Positions 1-8,435 are shown, counted from the stretch's first letter. The stretch is 64,000 nt of DNA from Rhizobium bangladeshense (GCF_017357245.1 NZ_CP071613.1:310001-374000), one strand, 5' to 3'. A program made the numbers and translations. Notes: generated from the sequence alone by a model not told the origin.

Positions 1-2
1 AA

Positions 3-95
3 ATCGTCGACGGTGTCGTCTTTCTCGCGGAATCGTCCAACATCACCGGGGAGGTGCTGCACGTCGACAACGGCGCACATCTCGGTAAATGGTGA
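3..95 (+). CDS. SDR family oxidoreductase, C-terminal end only
   Basis: Thirty codons in frame from the left edge end at TGA and read as the last beta strand and tail of a classical short-chain dehydrogenase, with the typical ITGEVLHVDNGAH block. The tail resembles that of the intact SDR at 5150-5863 (TGEILHVDGGQNAGRW), so the two may belong to the same subfamily. The rest of the gene lies outside the window, so substrate and cofactor cannot be judged. Its stop codon overlaps the start of the RidA-like gene at 89, which suggests translational coupling and a shared operon. Confidence 0.75.
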   Translation: MVDGVVFLAESSNITGEVLHVDNGAHLGKW

Positions 96-559
96 CGCCG
101 AGCGCAGAAGCGCGGCTGCGGGAACTCGCGCTCGTGCTGCCTCCTCCGCCGACGCCCTTCGGCGCTTACGTCGAGACGGTTCAAGCCGGCCCCCTGCTGT
201 TCCTGAGCGGCATGCTCCCCGTCGTCGGGCACGTGCCGAAATATCTGGGGCGGCTTGGTGAAGATCTCTCTGTCGAAGCGGGTTACGACGCCGCGAGAAC
301 GGCGTGCCTCAGCGGATTGTCGGCCGCCAGATCGCATCTCGGATCTCTCGACAGGATCAGGACGATCGCCAAGCTCGGCGTCTACATCGCAACCACCAGT
401 GATTTCCGGGAGCACCCTAAGGTCGCCGATGGCGCTTCCGAGCTGCTTTCCCGGATCTTCGGGGAAACACGGGTTCCACCTCGCATCGTACTCGGCGTTT
501 CAAGCCTGCCGCTTGGAATGCCGATAGAGGTCGAACTCGTCCTCGAGATCGAAACCTAG
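89..559 (+). CDS. RidA/YjgF/UK114 family protein
   Basis: A 156-residue protein of the RidA superfamily, whose best-known members hydrolyse reactive enamine/imine intermediates in the cytoplasm. What is visible: a YVETVQAGPLLFLSG strand near the N-terminus, the PPRIVLGVSSLPLG segment carrying the usual C-terminal arginine, and IEVELVLEI with the conserved glutamate. It is somewhat longer than canonical RidA (about 130 residues), as in the YjgF-like groups whose substrate is unknown. The ATG at 89 overlaps the stop of the preceding SDR by 7 bases, and a GTG in the same frame at 92 is an alternative start. The next gene follows after 33 bases, so it sits in the first operon of the window (1 to about 2.9 kb). 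Confidence 0.85.
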   Translation: MVTPSAEARLRELALVLPPPPTPFGAYVETVQAGPLLFLSGMLPVVGHVPKYLGRLGEDLSVEAGYDAARTACLSGLSAARSHLGSLDRIRTIAKLGVYIATTSDFREHPKVADGASELLSRIFGETRVPPRIVLGVSSLPLGMPIEVELVLEIET

Positions 560-592
560 CGAACACTTCGCTCAATTTCCGTGGAGCCAGTC

Positions 593-1582
593 ATGAACGT
601 AAAAATGCAGAAATCGACCACATTCGCGACCCTGTCATCGCAGTTTCTCGCAGCTGCGGCGCTGCTGATGCTGCCGGCGCCGGCGCCTGCCGGGCAGACA
701 CTCGTCGCGGAGAAATCCGACCGCGCGTCGGATGTCACAGCTCAGTCGGCCAAAGAGCGGCCGCAGATCAGGATCGACAAGCGGTCGCCCGCCTATTGGC
801 GCGTCACTTTCGACAATCCTCCCTTCAACATCTTCGGTCCTGAAACCATTCCGCAGATGGAAAAAGTCGTGGCGGAGATCGAGACCGATCCGAAGCTGAA
901 GATCGTCGTCTTCGACAGCGCCGTGCCGGGCTTTTTTCTCACCCACTACAACTTCACCCCGCCGCTTGCAGAATCGACCAGCCTCCCCTCGGGGCGGACG
1001 GGTCTCCATCCTCTTCCCGATATGCTGGTGCGCATCAGCAAGGCGCCTGTCGTTTCCATTGCGCTGATCCGCGGCCGGGCGACGGGAGTGGGAAGCGAAC
1101 TCGCGCTTGCGAGCGATATGCGTTTTGCCAGCAGGGAGAAAGCGATCCTGTCGCAGTGGGAGGTCGGCGCCGGTTTGGTGCCGGGCGGCGGACCGATGGC
1201 TCGCCTTCCGCGGCTTATGGGACGCGGCAGAGCGCTGGAAGTTTTGCTCGGCTCCGACGATATCAACGGCGAGCTGGCGGAGAAATACGGCTACGTCAAC
1301 CGCTCCTTTGACGACGACAAGCTCGATCCCTTCGTCGACGCTCTTGCCGCAAGGATTTCCGGTTTCGATCGCCAGGCAATCGCAGACACCAAACGCCTGG
1401 TCGATTTCGCCAGCCTGCCGTCGGATCCGGAGATCGGGGCCGGCTGGGATGCCTTCATCTCGTCGGTGCAGCGCCCCGTTGCGCAGAAGAACATCGGCCG
1501 CCTGATGGAGATGGGTTTGCAGACCAACCCCGATATCGAAGCGCGGCTTGGGCACTACACTCAGACTTTAGGCAACGACTAG
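593..1582 (+). CDS. Enoyl-CoA hydratase/isomerase family protein with Sec-type signal peptide
   Basis: The protein has 329 residues. After a roughly 30-residue leader with a hydrophobic core and an Ala-rich end (LLMLPAPAPAGQ), the rest is a crotonase fold: WRVTFDNPPFNIFG is the first strand, and the segment with IRGRATGVGSELALASDMRFAS is the oxyanion-hole/CoA region. ATG at 593 is preferred over the upstream in-frame GTG at 581 because GGAG lies 6 bases ahead of it. Crotonases act on CoA thioesters in the cytoplasm, so an export signal is odd. Either the protein binds something other than a CoA ester or the leader is a membrane anchor. It lies between RidA and an SRPBCC-like gene on the same strand. 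The family assignment is firm, the substrate unknown. Confidence 0.8.
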   Translation: MNVKMQKSTTFATLSSQFLAAAALLMLPAPAPAGQTLVAEKSDRASDVTAQSAKERPQIRIDKRSPAYWRVTFDNPPFNIFGPETIPQMEKVVAEIETDPKLKIVVFDSAVPGFFLTHYNFTPPLAESTSLPSGRTGLHPLPDMLVRISKAPVVSIALIRGRATGVGSELALASDMRFASREKAILSQWEVGAGLVPGGGPMARLPRLMGRGRALEVLLGSDDINGELAEKYGYVNRSFDDDKLDPFVDALAARISGFDRQAIADTKRLVDFASLPSDPEIGAGWDAFISSVQRPVAQKNIGRLMEMGLQTNPDIEARLGHYTQTLGND

Positions 1583-1679
1583 GCCGCACCGCTGCCCCGC
1601 AGCGCTACGGCCGCGGACAGCGATACCGAGCCGGTTCGATTGCCCTGCACAGCATCACTAACAGCTATGGAGAGATCAC

Positions 1680-2231
1680 ATGCACAGCATCGAAAATCAG
1701 ATTGTTGATTCAAGTTTCTCTGCGATCATCAATGCGCCGATCGAGCAGGTAGACATCCCGAAATGGTGCTTCACCTTGCCGGAGAAGGAGTATCAGCTCT
1801 GCTCGCCCGCGCACATCGCCGCAGGTTTTACCACGGCCCCTGACGGCACACGGATGTCGATCAATGTCGAAACGATCGGCGGAAGCCTGATGGTGCAGCA
1901 CTACACTGAGACCCTCGGCGAAAAGGACCATCTTATCCTCGACTCCGATTCTGATGTATTCACGCCAAACGGCCGGCTGACCATCCACGTCACCTGGGAG
2001 CTGAGTGTGAAGGAAATCGACGCACAACGATGCGAGTTCACTAATCGCGTCAGGTCCTACGCAACCGACGAAATGATGGCTTTCTTGGATCGGCAGGGCA
2101 TTCCTTTCGAGGTCTTCCGGGCCCAACGGCAGCCTATGTCCATCGCGCACAACCAGGGTGAAACACCGCTTTTTGCGGCAAGCATCGAACGGGCCGCCTT
2201 GCGCAATGCTTCATCGACAAAAGCGGCCTGA
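1680..2231 (+). CDS. SRPBCC-like (START/polyketide-cyclase fold) hypothetical protein
   Basis: This 183-residue protein has no signal peptide or membrane segment. The N-terminal FSAIINAPIEQVDIPKW pattern (a strand followed by an acidic helix) and a later run of alternating strands suggest the SRPBCC ligand-binding fold, but no catalytic motif is recognisable and the assignment is tentative. The start is well supported by GGAGAG 6 bases before the ATG. It is followed after 17 bases by the isochorismatase-like gene and preceded by the exported crotonase, so it is probably co-transcribed with both. Confidence 0.6.
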   Translation: MHSIENQIVDSSFSAIINAPIEQVDIPKWCFTLPEKEYQLCSPAHIAAGFTTAPDGTRMSINVETIGGSLMVQHYTETLGEKDHLILDSDSDVFTPNGRLTIHVTWELSVKEIDAQRCEFTNRVRSYATDEMMAFLDRQGIPFEVFRAQRQPMSIAHNQGETPLFAASIERAALRNASSTKAA

Positions 2232-2248
2232 CCTCTAGGAGAATTGCA

Positions 2249-2884
2249 ATGACACAACTATCGTTCAACCGGAAGAATACCGGATTGCTCGTTGTCGATC
2301 CCTATAACGACTTTATCTCGGAGGGGGGAAAGATCTGGCCTCGGATCAAAGAGGTGGCCGAGGCGAACGGCTGCGTTCCGCACATGCTCGAAGTGCTCAA
2401 CGCCGCGCGGCAAGCGAAGCTGCGCGTCTTCTACGCCATGCACCACCGCTACCGGCCCGGCGACTACGAGAACTGGAAATACGTGGCTCCGATCCAGCGC
2501 GCGGCGTGGCATCGCAGGAGTTTCGAATTCGGCACCTGGGGTGGCGAGTTTCGCGCAGAATTCGTGCCGCAGGCCGGCGAAGTCGTGGCCTCGGAGCACT
2601 GGTGCTCAAGTGGTTTCGCAAATACCGATCTCGATCTCGAATTGAAGCGGCATGGGGTCCAGAGGATCATCGTGATCGGCCTCGTCGCCCACACCTGCAT
2701 CGAGGCGACTGTGCGCTATGCCGCAGAGCTGGGTTACGACGTAACGGTGGTGAAGGACGCCGTTGCAGACTACTCTCAGGAGATGATGCATGCCGCGCTC
2801 GAGGTCAACCTGCCGAACTACGCGAGCGCAATTGTCGAGACGAAGGAAGTCGTCGCTGCTCTCTCGTTGACCGAGGAAGCGTAA
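2249..2884 (+). CDS. Isochorismatase-family cysteine hydrolase
   Basis: A 211-residue cytosolic hydrolase of the isochorismatase/nicotinamidase superfamily. The Asp is in LLVVDPYNDF (about residue 17) and the nucleophilic Cys in VAHTCIEAT (about residue 150). At the place where most members have the catalytic Lys, the sequence reads ASEHWCSSGFANTDLD, so a Glu-His pair stands there instead. The family hydrolyses vinyl ethers, amides or ureido bonds, and the true substrate cannot be told here. A good ribosome site (AGGAG) precedes the ATG. It is the last gene of the operon and is followed 20 bases downstream by a strong intrinsic terminator. Confidence 0.85.
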   Translation: MTQLSFNRKNTGLLVVDPYNDFISEGGKIWPRIKEVAEANGCVPHMLEVLNAARQAKLRVFYAMHHRYRPGDYENWKYVAPIQRAAWHRRSFEFGTWGGEFRAEFVPQAGEVVASEHWCSSGFANTDLDLELKRHGVQRIIVIGLVAHTCIEATVRYAAELGYDVTVVKDAVADYSQEMMHAALEVNLPNYASAIVETKEVVAALSLTEEA

Positions 2885-2904
2885 CCAAACCGAATGTCAG
2901 AAAC

Positions 2905-2942
2905 CATCCGGCGAGCGTTTCCACCGCTCGCCGGATGTTTTT
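2905..2942 (+). terminator. Rho-independent terminator of the first operon
   Basis: A perfect 13-bp GC-rich stem (CATCCGGCGAGCG at 2905-2917 pairing with 2925-2937) with a 7-base loop is followed directly by TTTTT. It lies 20 bases after the isochorismatase-like stop codon and in front of a convergent SDR gene. Confidence 0.9.
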
Positions 2943-2971
2943 GATGAATGGCCCAGCGCCCGGTGCCGTCG

Positions 2972-3781
2972 CTACGAAGCCAGTGCCGGCACTCTGTAAC
3001 GCGCTGCCGGGATGCTCCTGGACAGATTTGGAATCAGTCTCTGCCTCGCCGCTTCATAGGCGTTCCAGTCTTCGGCGTCCGGAACGGACGGAAGAGTGAT
3101 CAACTCGCCAATGTCCAGTCCCGCAAGTGCGGCATCGACCGCGTCCTCCGGCTTCATCACGATATCTTCGGGCAGCCGGTCCAATGAACCGCCGGACGCA
3201 TCCCAGAACGGCGTCTCCACCGCCCCCGGAAGAACCGCCTGAATTCGGATGTTCTTGTCGGCAAGCTCCTTCTGCAGCGAGAACGTCAATCCGATCACGA
3301 ACGCTTTCGTCGCGCCATAGACGCCATTCAGGATTTCAGGAGCGATGCCCAGAGCGGAGGCCATGTTGACGATCGTCCCGCCGCCGCGTGCGACGAATGC
3401 GGGTGCGACTGCGTAAACCAAGCGGGTGAGCGCCGTGACGTTCAGATTTATCATTTGCTCCATCGCCACCACGTCCGACATGAGAAGCGGCTCGACGGCT
3501 CCGACACCCGCATTGTTCACGAGCATTGCGATCGACGGGTTGGTCCGAAGTGTCTCTTCCACCCGTAAGAGGTCATCCCTCCGGCCAAGGTCGGCGCGCA
3601 CGGCCGAGACTCTCCGTCCTGTGGACGCCGACACGCTCTTTGCCACCTTGGCCAGCGCATCCTCGCTCCGAGCCACGAGGATGAGGTCGTAGCCGCGGCG
3701 GGCCAGCCTGTCGGCATAGATTGCACCCAACCCCGAAGAGCCACCCGTGATCAGCGCCGTGCCTTTGTTTGAAATTGCCAT
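2972..3781 (-). CDS. SDR family NAD(P)-dependent oxidoreductase
   Basis: This 269-residue classical short-chain dehydrogenase has the nucleotide-binding motif TGGSSGLG near residue 13, LVNNAG in the middle, and the active-site Tyr and Lys in NGVYGATKAF. The ATG at 3781 is chosen because AAGGAG lies about 7 bases upstream; the open frame continues further upstream but without family similarity. The sequence resembles the DltE/YqjQ-type SDRs used on small carbonyl compounds, and the substrate is unknown. It is divergent from the VOC gene at 4113, with about 330 bases between the two starts that can hold both promoters, and converges on the terminator at 2905-2942. Confidence 0.88.
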   Translation of the reverse strand: MAISNKGTALITGGSSGLGAIYADRLARRGYDLILVARSEDALAKVAKSVSASTGRRVSAVRADLGRRDDLLRVEETLRTNPSIAMLVNNAGVGAVEPLLMSDVVAMEQMINLNVTALTRLVYAVAPAFVARGGGTIVNMASALGIAPEILNGVYGATKAFVIGLTFSLQKELADKNIRIQAVLPGAVETPFWDASGGSLDRLPEDIVMKPEDAVDAALAGLDIGELITLPSVPDAEDWNAYEAARQRLIPNLSRSIPAARYRVPALAS

Positions 3782-4112
3782 GGACTTTCTCCTTCTTTGC
3801 TTTCCGAAAAACGGTTGCCTCCCGAACGGAGCCGGCATGCCGGCTGGGTCTGCCCTGGAAGGGATGGCGTGTTTCAACACCGGATGTCGCAGGCGGGGCT
3901 ATCGGCTCTGCCGTGACCGGAGCTGGTCCCCTAGTTGGGATCATGGTGTTGGCGAGCGCTATTGCACGATGGTATCGGCGCCACCTATGGATAGTCGTCT
4001 GCTCCTCTTGAGCGACCGACACCTTGGCACAATGGACAGTTGCCCCCACGCAAGCGCATCGTCTCCGACATGGCGGCAAGGACCGCATGCAAATTCACAA
4101 CAGGAGATCGAA

Positions 4113-4781
4113 ATGACCATTGATGACGCAATGAATCCAAGAACTGCCGCCTTGAGCGACATCGACATGAAGCTCGAAGTCGTTGTCATTCCCGTCTCAG
4201 ACGTCGACCGCGCCAAGGCATTTTATACTGGGCTTGGCTGGCGGCTCGATGCGGATGTTCCCGGCCCGGACGGGTTCCGCGTCGTACAGGTGACGCCGCC
4301 TGGATCTCCATGCTCGGTGATCTTCGGATCGAAGATCACCTCGGCTCTGCCGGGGTCAGCTCAGGGGCTTCATCTCATCGTATCCGACATCGAAATGGTT
4401 CATGCCGCATTGGCCTCTCGAGGCGCTGAAATGAGCGGTGTGTTCCATGACGCCGGCGGCGTCTTTCACCACCGTGGCAGCGAAGAAAGACTGCCCGGTC
4501 CCCATCCCACACGTGCCAGCTATGGTTCATTTGCCTCATTCAGCGATCCGGATGGAAACGGCTGGGTTTTTCAGGAAGTCACGACGCGACTGCCTGGCCG
4601 GATTGATGGAAACGGTGCGGCATTCGCCTCTGTCAATGATCTCGCCGGCGCCCTTCGTCGTGCCGCTGCGGCCCATGGCGACCATGAGATGCGTACCGGA
4701 GGCAAGCACGACGAGAACTGGCCGGACTGGTATGCGCAATACATGGCCGCAGAGCAATCCGGCGCTGCTCTTCCGACCTGA
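4113..4781 (+). CDS. VOC (glyoxalase/bleomycin resistance) family protein
   Basis: The product has 222 residues. A vicinal-oxygen-chelate domain occupies roughly residues 20-150: LEVVVIPVSDVDRAKAFYTGLGWRLD opens the first beta-alpha-beta-beta-beta unit, and FSDPDGNGWVFQEV is the typical end of the second. A C-terminal extension of about 65 residues is rich in Ala, His and acidic residues and has no clear motif. The start is set by AGGAGATCGAA before the ATG; the longer open frame upstream is not supported. Such proteins are usually metal-dependent lyases, isomerases, dioxygenases or binding proteins, and no specific activity can be assigned. It is convergent with the tautomerase gene, the two stops being only 5 bases apart. 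Confidence 0.85.
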   Translation: MTIDDAMNPRTAALSDIDMKLEVVVIPVSDVDRAKAFYTGLGWRLDADVPGPDGFRVVQVTPPGSPCSVIFGSKITSALPGSAQGLHLIVSDIEMVHAALASRGAEMSGVFHDAGGVFHHRGSEERLPGPHPTRASYGSFASFSDPDGNGWVFQEVTTRLPGRIDGNGAAFASVNDLAGALRRAAAAHGDHEMRTGGKHDENWPDWYAQYMAAEQSGAALPT

Positions 4782-4786
4782 CGGGT

Positions 4787-5029
4787 TCAGCCGGCCGAAG
4801 GTTTATCGGCAAGGATCCTGCGGTACTCTGCTGTCGGGAGACCACCCCAGCCCCAGTTGTCGAGATCGATTTCCTCGATCACGACGTAAGTCGACTCCAG
4901 CGGTTTGTTCAGCACGTCGAGCATCACCTGACTGACGCCCGCAATGATGCGCGCCTTCTCCTCGGCTGTTACCGACGACCGATCAGGCGTGGTTCCCTCC
5001 CGAGTTACCTGTACCGTGACGATTGGCAT
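4787..5029 (-). CDS. 4-oxalocrotonate tautomerase family enzyme
   Basis: An 80-residue protein of the tautomerase superfamily. The start is fixed by function: the ATG at 5029 gives MPIVTVQV, so that Met removal exposes the N-terminal Pro that serves as the general base. In-frame ATGs upstream would bury it. An AAAGGA ribosome site lies about 8 bases before this ATG. Later features fit the family: EEKARIIAGVSQVMLDVLNKP (helix) and a YVVIEEID strand. The family typically moves enol/keto protons in aromatic meta-cleavage products or dehalogenates small acids. It lies downstream of the SDR at 5150-5863 on the same strand and may be co-transcribed with it. Confidence 0.88.
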   Translation of the reverse strand: MPIVTVQVTREGTTPDRSSVTAEEKARIIAGVSQVMLDVLNKPLESTYVVIEEIDLDNWGWGGLPTAEYRRILADKPSAG

Positions 5030-5149
5030 GGTCATTCCTTTCAACTTCTGTAATTTAATTCCGTTCATTCGGCGAGGGGGCCCGCTTGCTTGCGGGCCTC
5101 CCGGATGCGGATGGATAGGAGCGACTTCCTTGGTCTGGCATCGCAGCGC

Positions 5150-5863
5150 TTACCAGCGGCCCGCGTTCTGTCCGCCGTCGACGTGAAGGATTTCGCCGGT
5201 GACGAACTGTGCGCCTTCGAGATAGATCACAGCGTCGACGATATCGCCGATCTCGCCCATCCGGCCGACCGGATGCAGAGCAGACATTGCCCCATGGGTT
5301 TCCGGCGCGTGCATCGGCGTCTTGATGATACCCGGCGATACAGCGTTCACCCGGACGCCCGTCTTGGCAAACTCGATCGCCAGTTCCTGCGTCACCGAGT
5401 TCAGGCCGCCCTTCGTCAGCGATGCAAGTGCCGCGGGCACACCTGCTATCGGCTGATTCACGAGGCTGGTGGTGATATTGACGATGTGTCCTGAGCCCTG
5501 TTGAAGCATCACCTTTGCAGCCCGCTGGGTGATGTGGAAAAAGCCCGAAATATTGACGCCGAAATTCAAGTCGAAATCTTCTTGCGTGAAGTCGACAAAG
5601 GGCTTGGCAACGAATACGCCGGCATTGTTGACGAGGGCGTCAATTCGGCCAAAGCGCTCAATGGCTTCCCGCACCACGCGCTCGGCCGTTTCCGCTTTCG
5701 CGATGTCACCAGCAACGGCGTGCACCCCGGTATTCGAATTTTGCTTGATCGACCGCGACGTGGCGACGACGTTGTAGCCGCGATCCCGGTAAGCCTTGAC
5801 CAGAGCCTCTCCGATGCCTTGTGAGGCACCGGTGATGATGGCGACCTTCTGTTGACTGTTCAT
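5150..5863 (-). CDS. SDR family protein lacking the catalytic tyrosine
   Basis: A 237-residue short-chain dehydrogenase-like protein. The cofactor motif TGASQGIG (about residues 11-18), LVNNAG (about 77-82) and the end TGEILHVDGGQNAGRW are all normal. The active site is not: where YxxxK is expected the sequence is ALASLTKGG, so the Tyr is replaced by Ala (about A147) while Lys151 stays, and the preceding strand reads NITTSL. The ATG at 5863 has AAAGGA 9 bases upstream and is preferred to the ATG at 5872. Without the Tyr, ordinary hydride transfer to a carbonyl is unlikely to be catalysed in the usual way, so the protein may bind cofactor for another purpose. The LysR gene upstream on the same strand may control it. 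Confidence 0.87.
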   Translation of the reverse strand: MNSQQKVAIITGASQGIGEALVKAYRDRGYNVVATSRSIKQNSNTGVHAVAGDIAKAETAERVVREAIERFGRIDALVNNAGVFVAKPFVDFTQEDFDLNFGVNISGFFHITQRAAKVMLQQGSGHIVNITTSLVNQPIAGVPAALASLTKGGLNSVTQELAIEFAKTGVRVNAVSPGIIKTPMHAPETHGAMSALHPVGRMGEIGDIVDAVIYLEGAQFVTGEILHVDGGQNAGRW

Positions 5864-6002
5864 GATTTGCATCCTTTCAAGTGCTCGGCCATCTGTCAGG
5901 CCGCGCCCACGCCCTCTGGCGTCGGTAGCACTTATTTAGAAGCAATCATTCACCGGGAGAATTGCTGTCGATCGGCTGACACTCGACCGATAATCGGCAT
6001 AA

Positions 6003-6935
6003 TCAATTTGTAGAGCCAGCCTCGGATGCGATACGTCCTAAATCCAGCCTCAGTTTAGGGACGGCGAAATCCATGAAGGCGCGCACCTTTGGAACAGCTG
6101 TTCGGCCTTGCGGCGAGAGAAGATGCACCGGCAGGGCCGGGGGTTCGTAATCCTCAAGCACGATCTGCAGGCGGCCATCCCGGACGTATTCCGCTACGTG
6201 ATAGGAGTAGAGCCTTGTGACACCTATTCCGGCCGCGGCGGAAGCAGCTGCGGCGCGGACGCTGTTGACGACGTAGCGCGGCGTGAAATGCACTGTCCTT
6301 GGGATGGTTCCCCCAGCGGCCGGGCTAAAGCTCCAGGATTCAAGACCGAAATTCGAGAATGCGATGATGTGGTGGCCTGAAAGGTCTGAAGGCTCCGCTA
6401 TCGCGGGATTATCCGCCAGGTACTCACCCGAAGCCACGACCACCCGCCTGACATCGCCGCCGATGCGCGTAGAAATATTCGTGGAGTCCGTGAGGTTTCC
6501 AATCCTCAGGGCGATGTCGACACCCTCGTCGATCAGATTGACGAATCTGTCGAGCATCAGAAGCCGGACCGAGACAGTCGGATGTGCCTTCAAGAAGCTG
6601 TCGAGGACCGGCCGAAGAACTTCCTCCCCAAGGATCGGCGGGGCCGAGATCGTCAGGACGCCGCGGGGAGACGAGCGTTCGGCGCCGGCGATAATATCTG
6701 CCTCCTCGAGGTCGATGAGAACCCGGCGGCATGCCTCGACATATCGCTGCCCCGCTTCGCTGAGCCTCAGGCTTCTGGTCGTGCGGTGCAGCAACTCGAC
6801 GCCGACATGCTGTTCAAGCAAGCCAAGCGCGCGGCTGATTGCAGTTGGGGAACGCTTGAGCTTGCGCGCCGCGCCCGCCAGGCTTCCTTCTTCCACAGCC
6901 GTGACGAAGACCTTCATTGCGTCGATGCGATCCAT
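6003..6935 (-). CDS. LysR family transcriptional regulator
   Basis: The protein has 310 residues. The N-terminal winged helix-turn-helix (residues 1-60, MDRIDAMKVFVTAVEEGS then AISRALGLLEQHVG) is typical of the LysR group near CrgA/DsdC-type regulators, followed by the two-lobed co-inducer domain (RGVLTISAPPILGEEVL onward). The start ATG has GGAG and GAGGA upstream. It is divergent from the epoxide hydrolase gene at 7096 with about 160 bases between starts, the usual arrangement for a LysR protein that controls its divergent neighbour. The SDR downstream on its own strand is a second possible target. The inducer is unknown. Confidence 0.92.
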   Translation of the reverse strand: MDRIDAMKVFVTAVEEGSLAGAARKLKRSPTAISRALGLLEQHVGVELLHRTTRSLRLSEAGQRYVEACRRVLIDLEEADIIAGAERSSPRGVLTISAPPILGEEVLRPVLDSFLKAHPTVSVRLLMLDRFVNLIDEGVDIALRIGNLTDSTNISTRIGGDVRRVVVASGEYLADNPAIAEPSDLSGHHIIAFSNFGLESWSFSPAAGGTIPRTVHFTPRYVVNSVRAAAASAAAGIGVTRLYSYHVAEYVRDGRLQIVLEDYEPPALPVHLLSPQGRTAVPKVRAFMDFAVPKLRLDLGRIASEAGSTN

Positions 6936-7095
6936 TCCTCAACTCCGCAGACTCCATGCCTGCGCAGTCATCCTAGGATTTTCCGTTCAGGTAAAGAGAC
7001 CCACCTAAAGGTATCGCCGACACCTTGGTGCAATAGATTGAGGCCGCAGCAAGTGGAAAGCTCTCCTAAGTCCCACATCGTCACAGGAGATCACC

Positions 7096-8382
7096 ATGTC
7101 GTCTGCCGAAAATCTCGTTACCCGCAGAAACCTTCTGGCCGGCGCCGCTGTCGCCAGCGCACTCGGCGTCTTGCCGCACTCGATAGCATTCGCCGGTAAC
7201 GGCGCCGAAGAAATCCGCCCCTTCAAATTCAAGGCAAGCGAAGAGCAGCTTGCAGATCTCCGCAGCCGGATCGCGGCAACGCGCTTTCCTGAACGCGAAA
7301 TCGTCGATGACAGCTCGCAGGGCGTTCAATCCGCAACCATCGAGAAGCTGGCGAAATATTGGGTGGAGAACCACGATTGGCGAAAAATCGAAGCCAAGCT
7401 CAACGGGTTGCCCCAGTTCATCACGAAGATCGACGGCGTCGATATCCATTTCATCCACGTCAAGTCGAAGCATGCCGGCGCTCTGCCGATCATCGTAACG
7501 CACGGATGGCCGGGCTCGATCATCGAGCAGATCAAGATCATCGGACCTCTGACGGATCCGACAGCACATGGCGGCACGGTATCCGATGCCTTTGACGTCG
7601 TCATCCCGTCGATTCCAGGTTACGGATTCTCGGGCAAGCCGACCGAAAAGGGCTGGGACCCGATCCGCATCGCGCGAGCATGGATAGAGCTGATGAAACG
7701 TCTGGGCTACACCAGATACGTCGCGCAGGGCGGCGACTGGGGCGATGCCGTGACCGAGCAGATGGCGCTGATCGCCCCGCCCGAACTTCTCGGCATCCAT
7801 GTCAACATGCCGGCAACGGTACCGGACGACATTGCCGCGGCTTTGCAGCCCGGCGGCAAGAAGCCGGTGGGATTGTCGCCGGATGAGTCGCATGCCTACG
7901 ATCAGCTCGCCGACTTCTACACCCATGGTCTCGGATATGCGATCGAGATGGCAAACCGGCCCCAGACGCTGATCGCCATTGCGGATTCTCCGGTCGGGCT
8001 CGCCGCTTGGATGATCGACCATGATATCCGCAGCTATGAGCTCATCGCGCGGATTTTCGACGGAAAGACGGAGGGCCTCAGTCGTGATGATATCCTCGAC
8101 AACGTTACACTCTACTGGCTGACGAACACCGCGGTTTCGTCAGCGCGGCTGTACTGGGAGAACAAGCTGGCGTTCTTTCAGCCGAAGAACGTCAAGATAC
8201 CGGTGGCGGTCAGCGTCTTTCCCGATGAGATCTATGCGGCGCCTCGAAGCTGGACCGAAAAGGCTTATCCGAACCTGATCCACTTCAACAAGCTGGCCAA
8301 GGGCGGCCACTTCGCAGCCTGGGAGCAGACCGAAGTGTTCTGCGACGAGCTGCGGACCGCTTTCCGCACCGTTCGCACCTGA
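7096..8382 (+). CDS. Epoxide hydrolase, Tat-exported, with EHN domain
   Basis: This 428-residue protein carries a twin-arginine signal (TRRNLLAGAAV, residues 9-19), an N-terminal epoxide-hydrolase domain (IRPFKFKASEEQLADLRSRIAATRFPE onward) and an alpha/beta-hydrolase core. Visible catalytic parts are HGWPGS (oxyanion region), the nucleophile Asp214 in GGDWGD and the base His405 in GGHFAAWEQ. The family opens epoxides to diols; the Tat leader places it in the periplasm. GGAG precedes the ATG. It is divergent from the LysR gene at 6003-6935 and probably controlled by it. A strong hairpin follows at 8406-8435. Confidence 0.92.
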   Translation: MSSAENLVTRRNLLAGAAVASALGVLPHSIAFAGNGAEEIRPFKFKASEEQLADLRSRIAATRFPEREIVDDSSQGVQSATIEKLAKYWVENHDWRKIEAKLNGLPQFITKIDGVDIHFIHVKSKHAGALPIIVTHGWPGSIIEQIKIIGPLTDPTAHGGTVSDAFDVVIPSIPGYGFSGKPTEKGWDPIRIARAWIELMKRLGYTRYVAQGGDWGDAVTEQMALIAPPELLGIHVNMPATVPDDIAAALQPGGKKPVGLSPDESHAYDQLADFYTHGLGYAIEMANRPQTLIAIADSPVGLAAWMIDHDIRSYELIARIFDGKTEGLSRDDILDNVTLYWLTNTAVSSARLYWENKLAFFQPKNVKIPVAVSVFPDEIYAAPRSWTEKAYPNLIHFNKLAKGGHFAAWEQTEVFCDELRTAFRTVRT

Positions 8383-8405
8383 CCTTCGACAATTACTCTA
8401 AACAA

Positions 8406-8435
8406 AGCCGGACTCGATGAAGATCGAGTTCGGCT
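8406..8435 (+). terminator. Stem-loop after the epoxide hydrolase gene
   Basis: A 13-bp stem (AGCCGGACTCGAT paired with ATCGAGTTCGGCT, one G-T pair) with the 4-base loop GAAG lies 24 bases after the stop codon. No T run follows, so it may act as a weak or bidirectional terminator or an mRNA 3-prime stabiliser. The remaining bases to 8606 show nothing else I can name. Confidence 0.6.

Noticed and set aside
635..1555. Long minus-strand open frame of about 300 codons opposite the crotonase-like gene
   Set aside because: It is the antisense shadow of a well-supported gene, with Arg/His-rich translation and no family features.
3747..4112. N-terminal extension of the VOC protein by 122 codons
   Set aside because: The extension has no similarity to the family and is Cys/Arg/Ser-rich, and a good ribosome site precedes the ATG at 4113.
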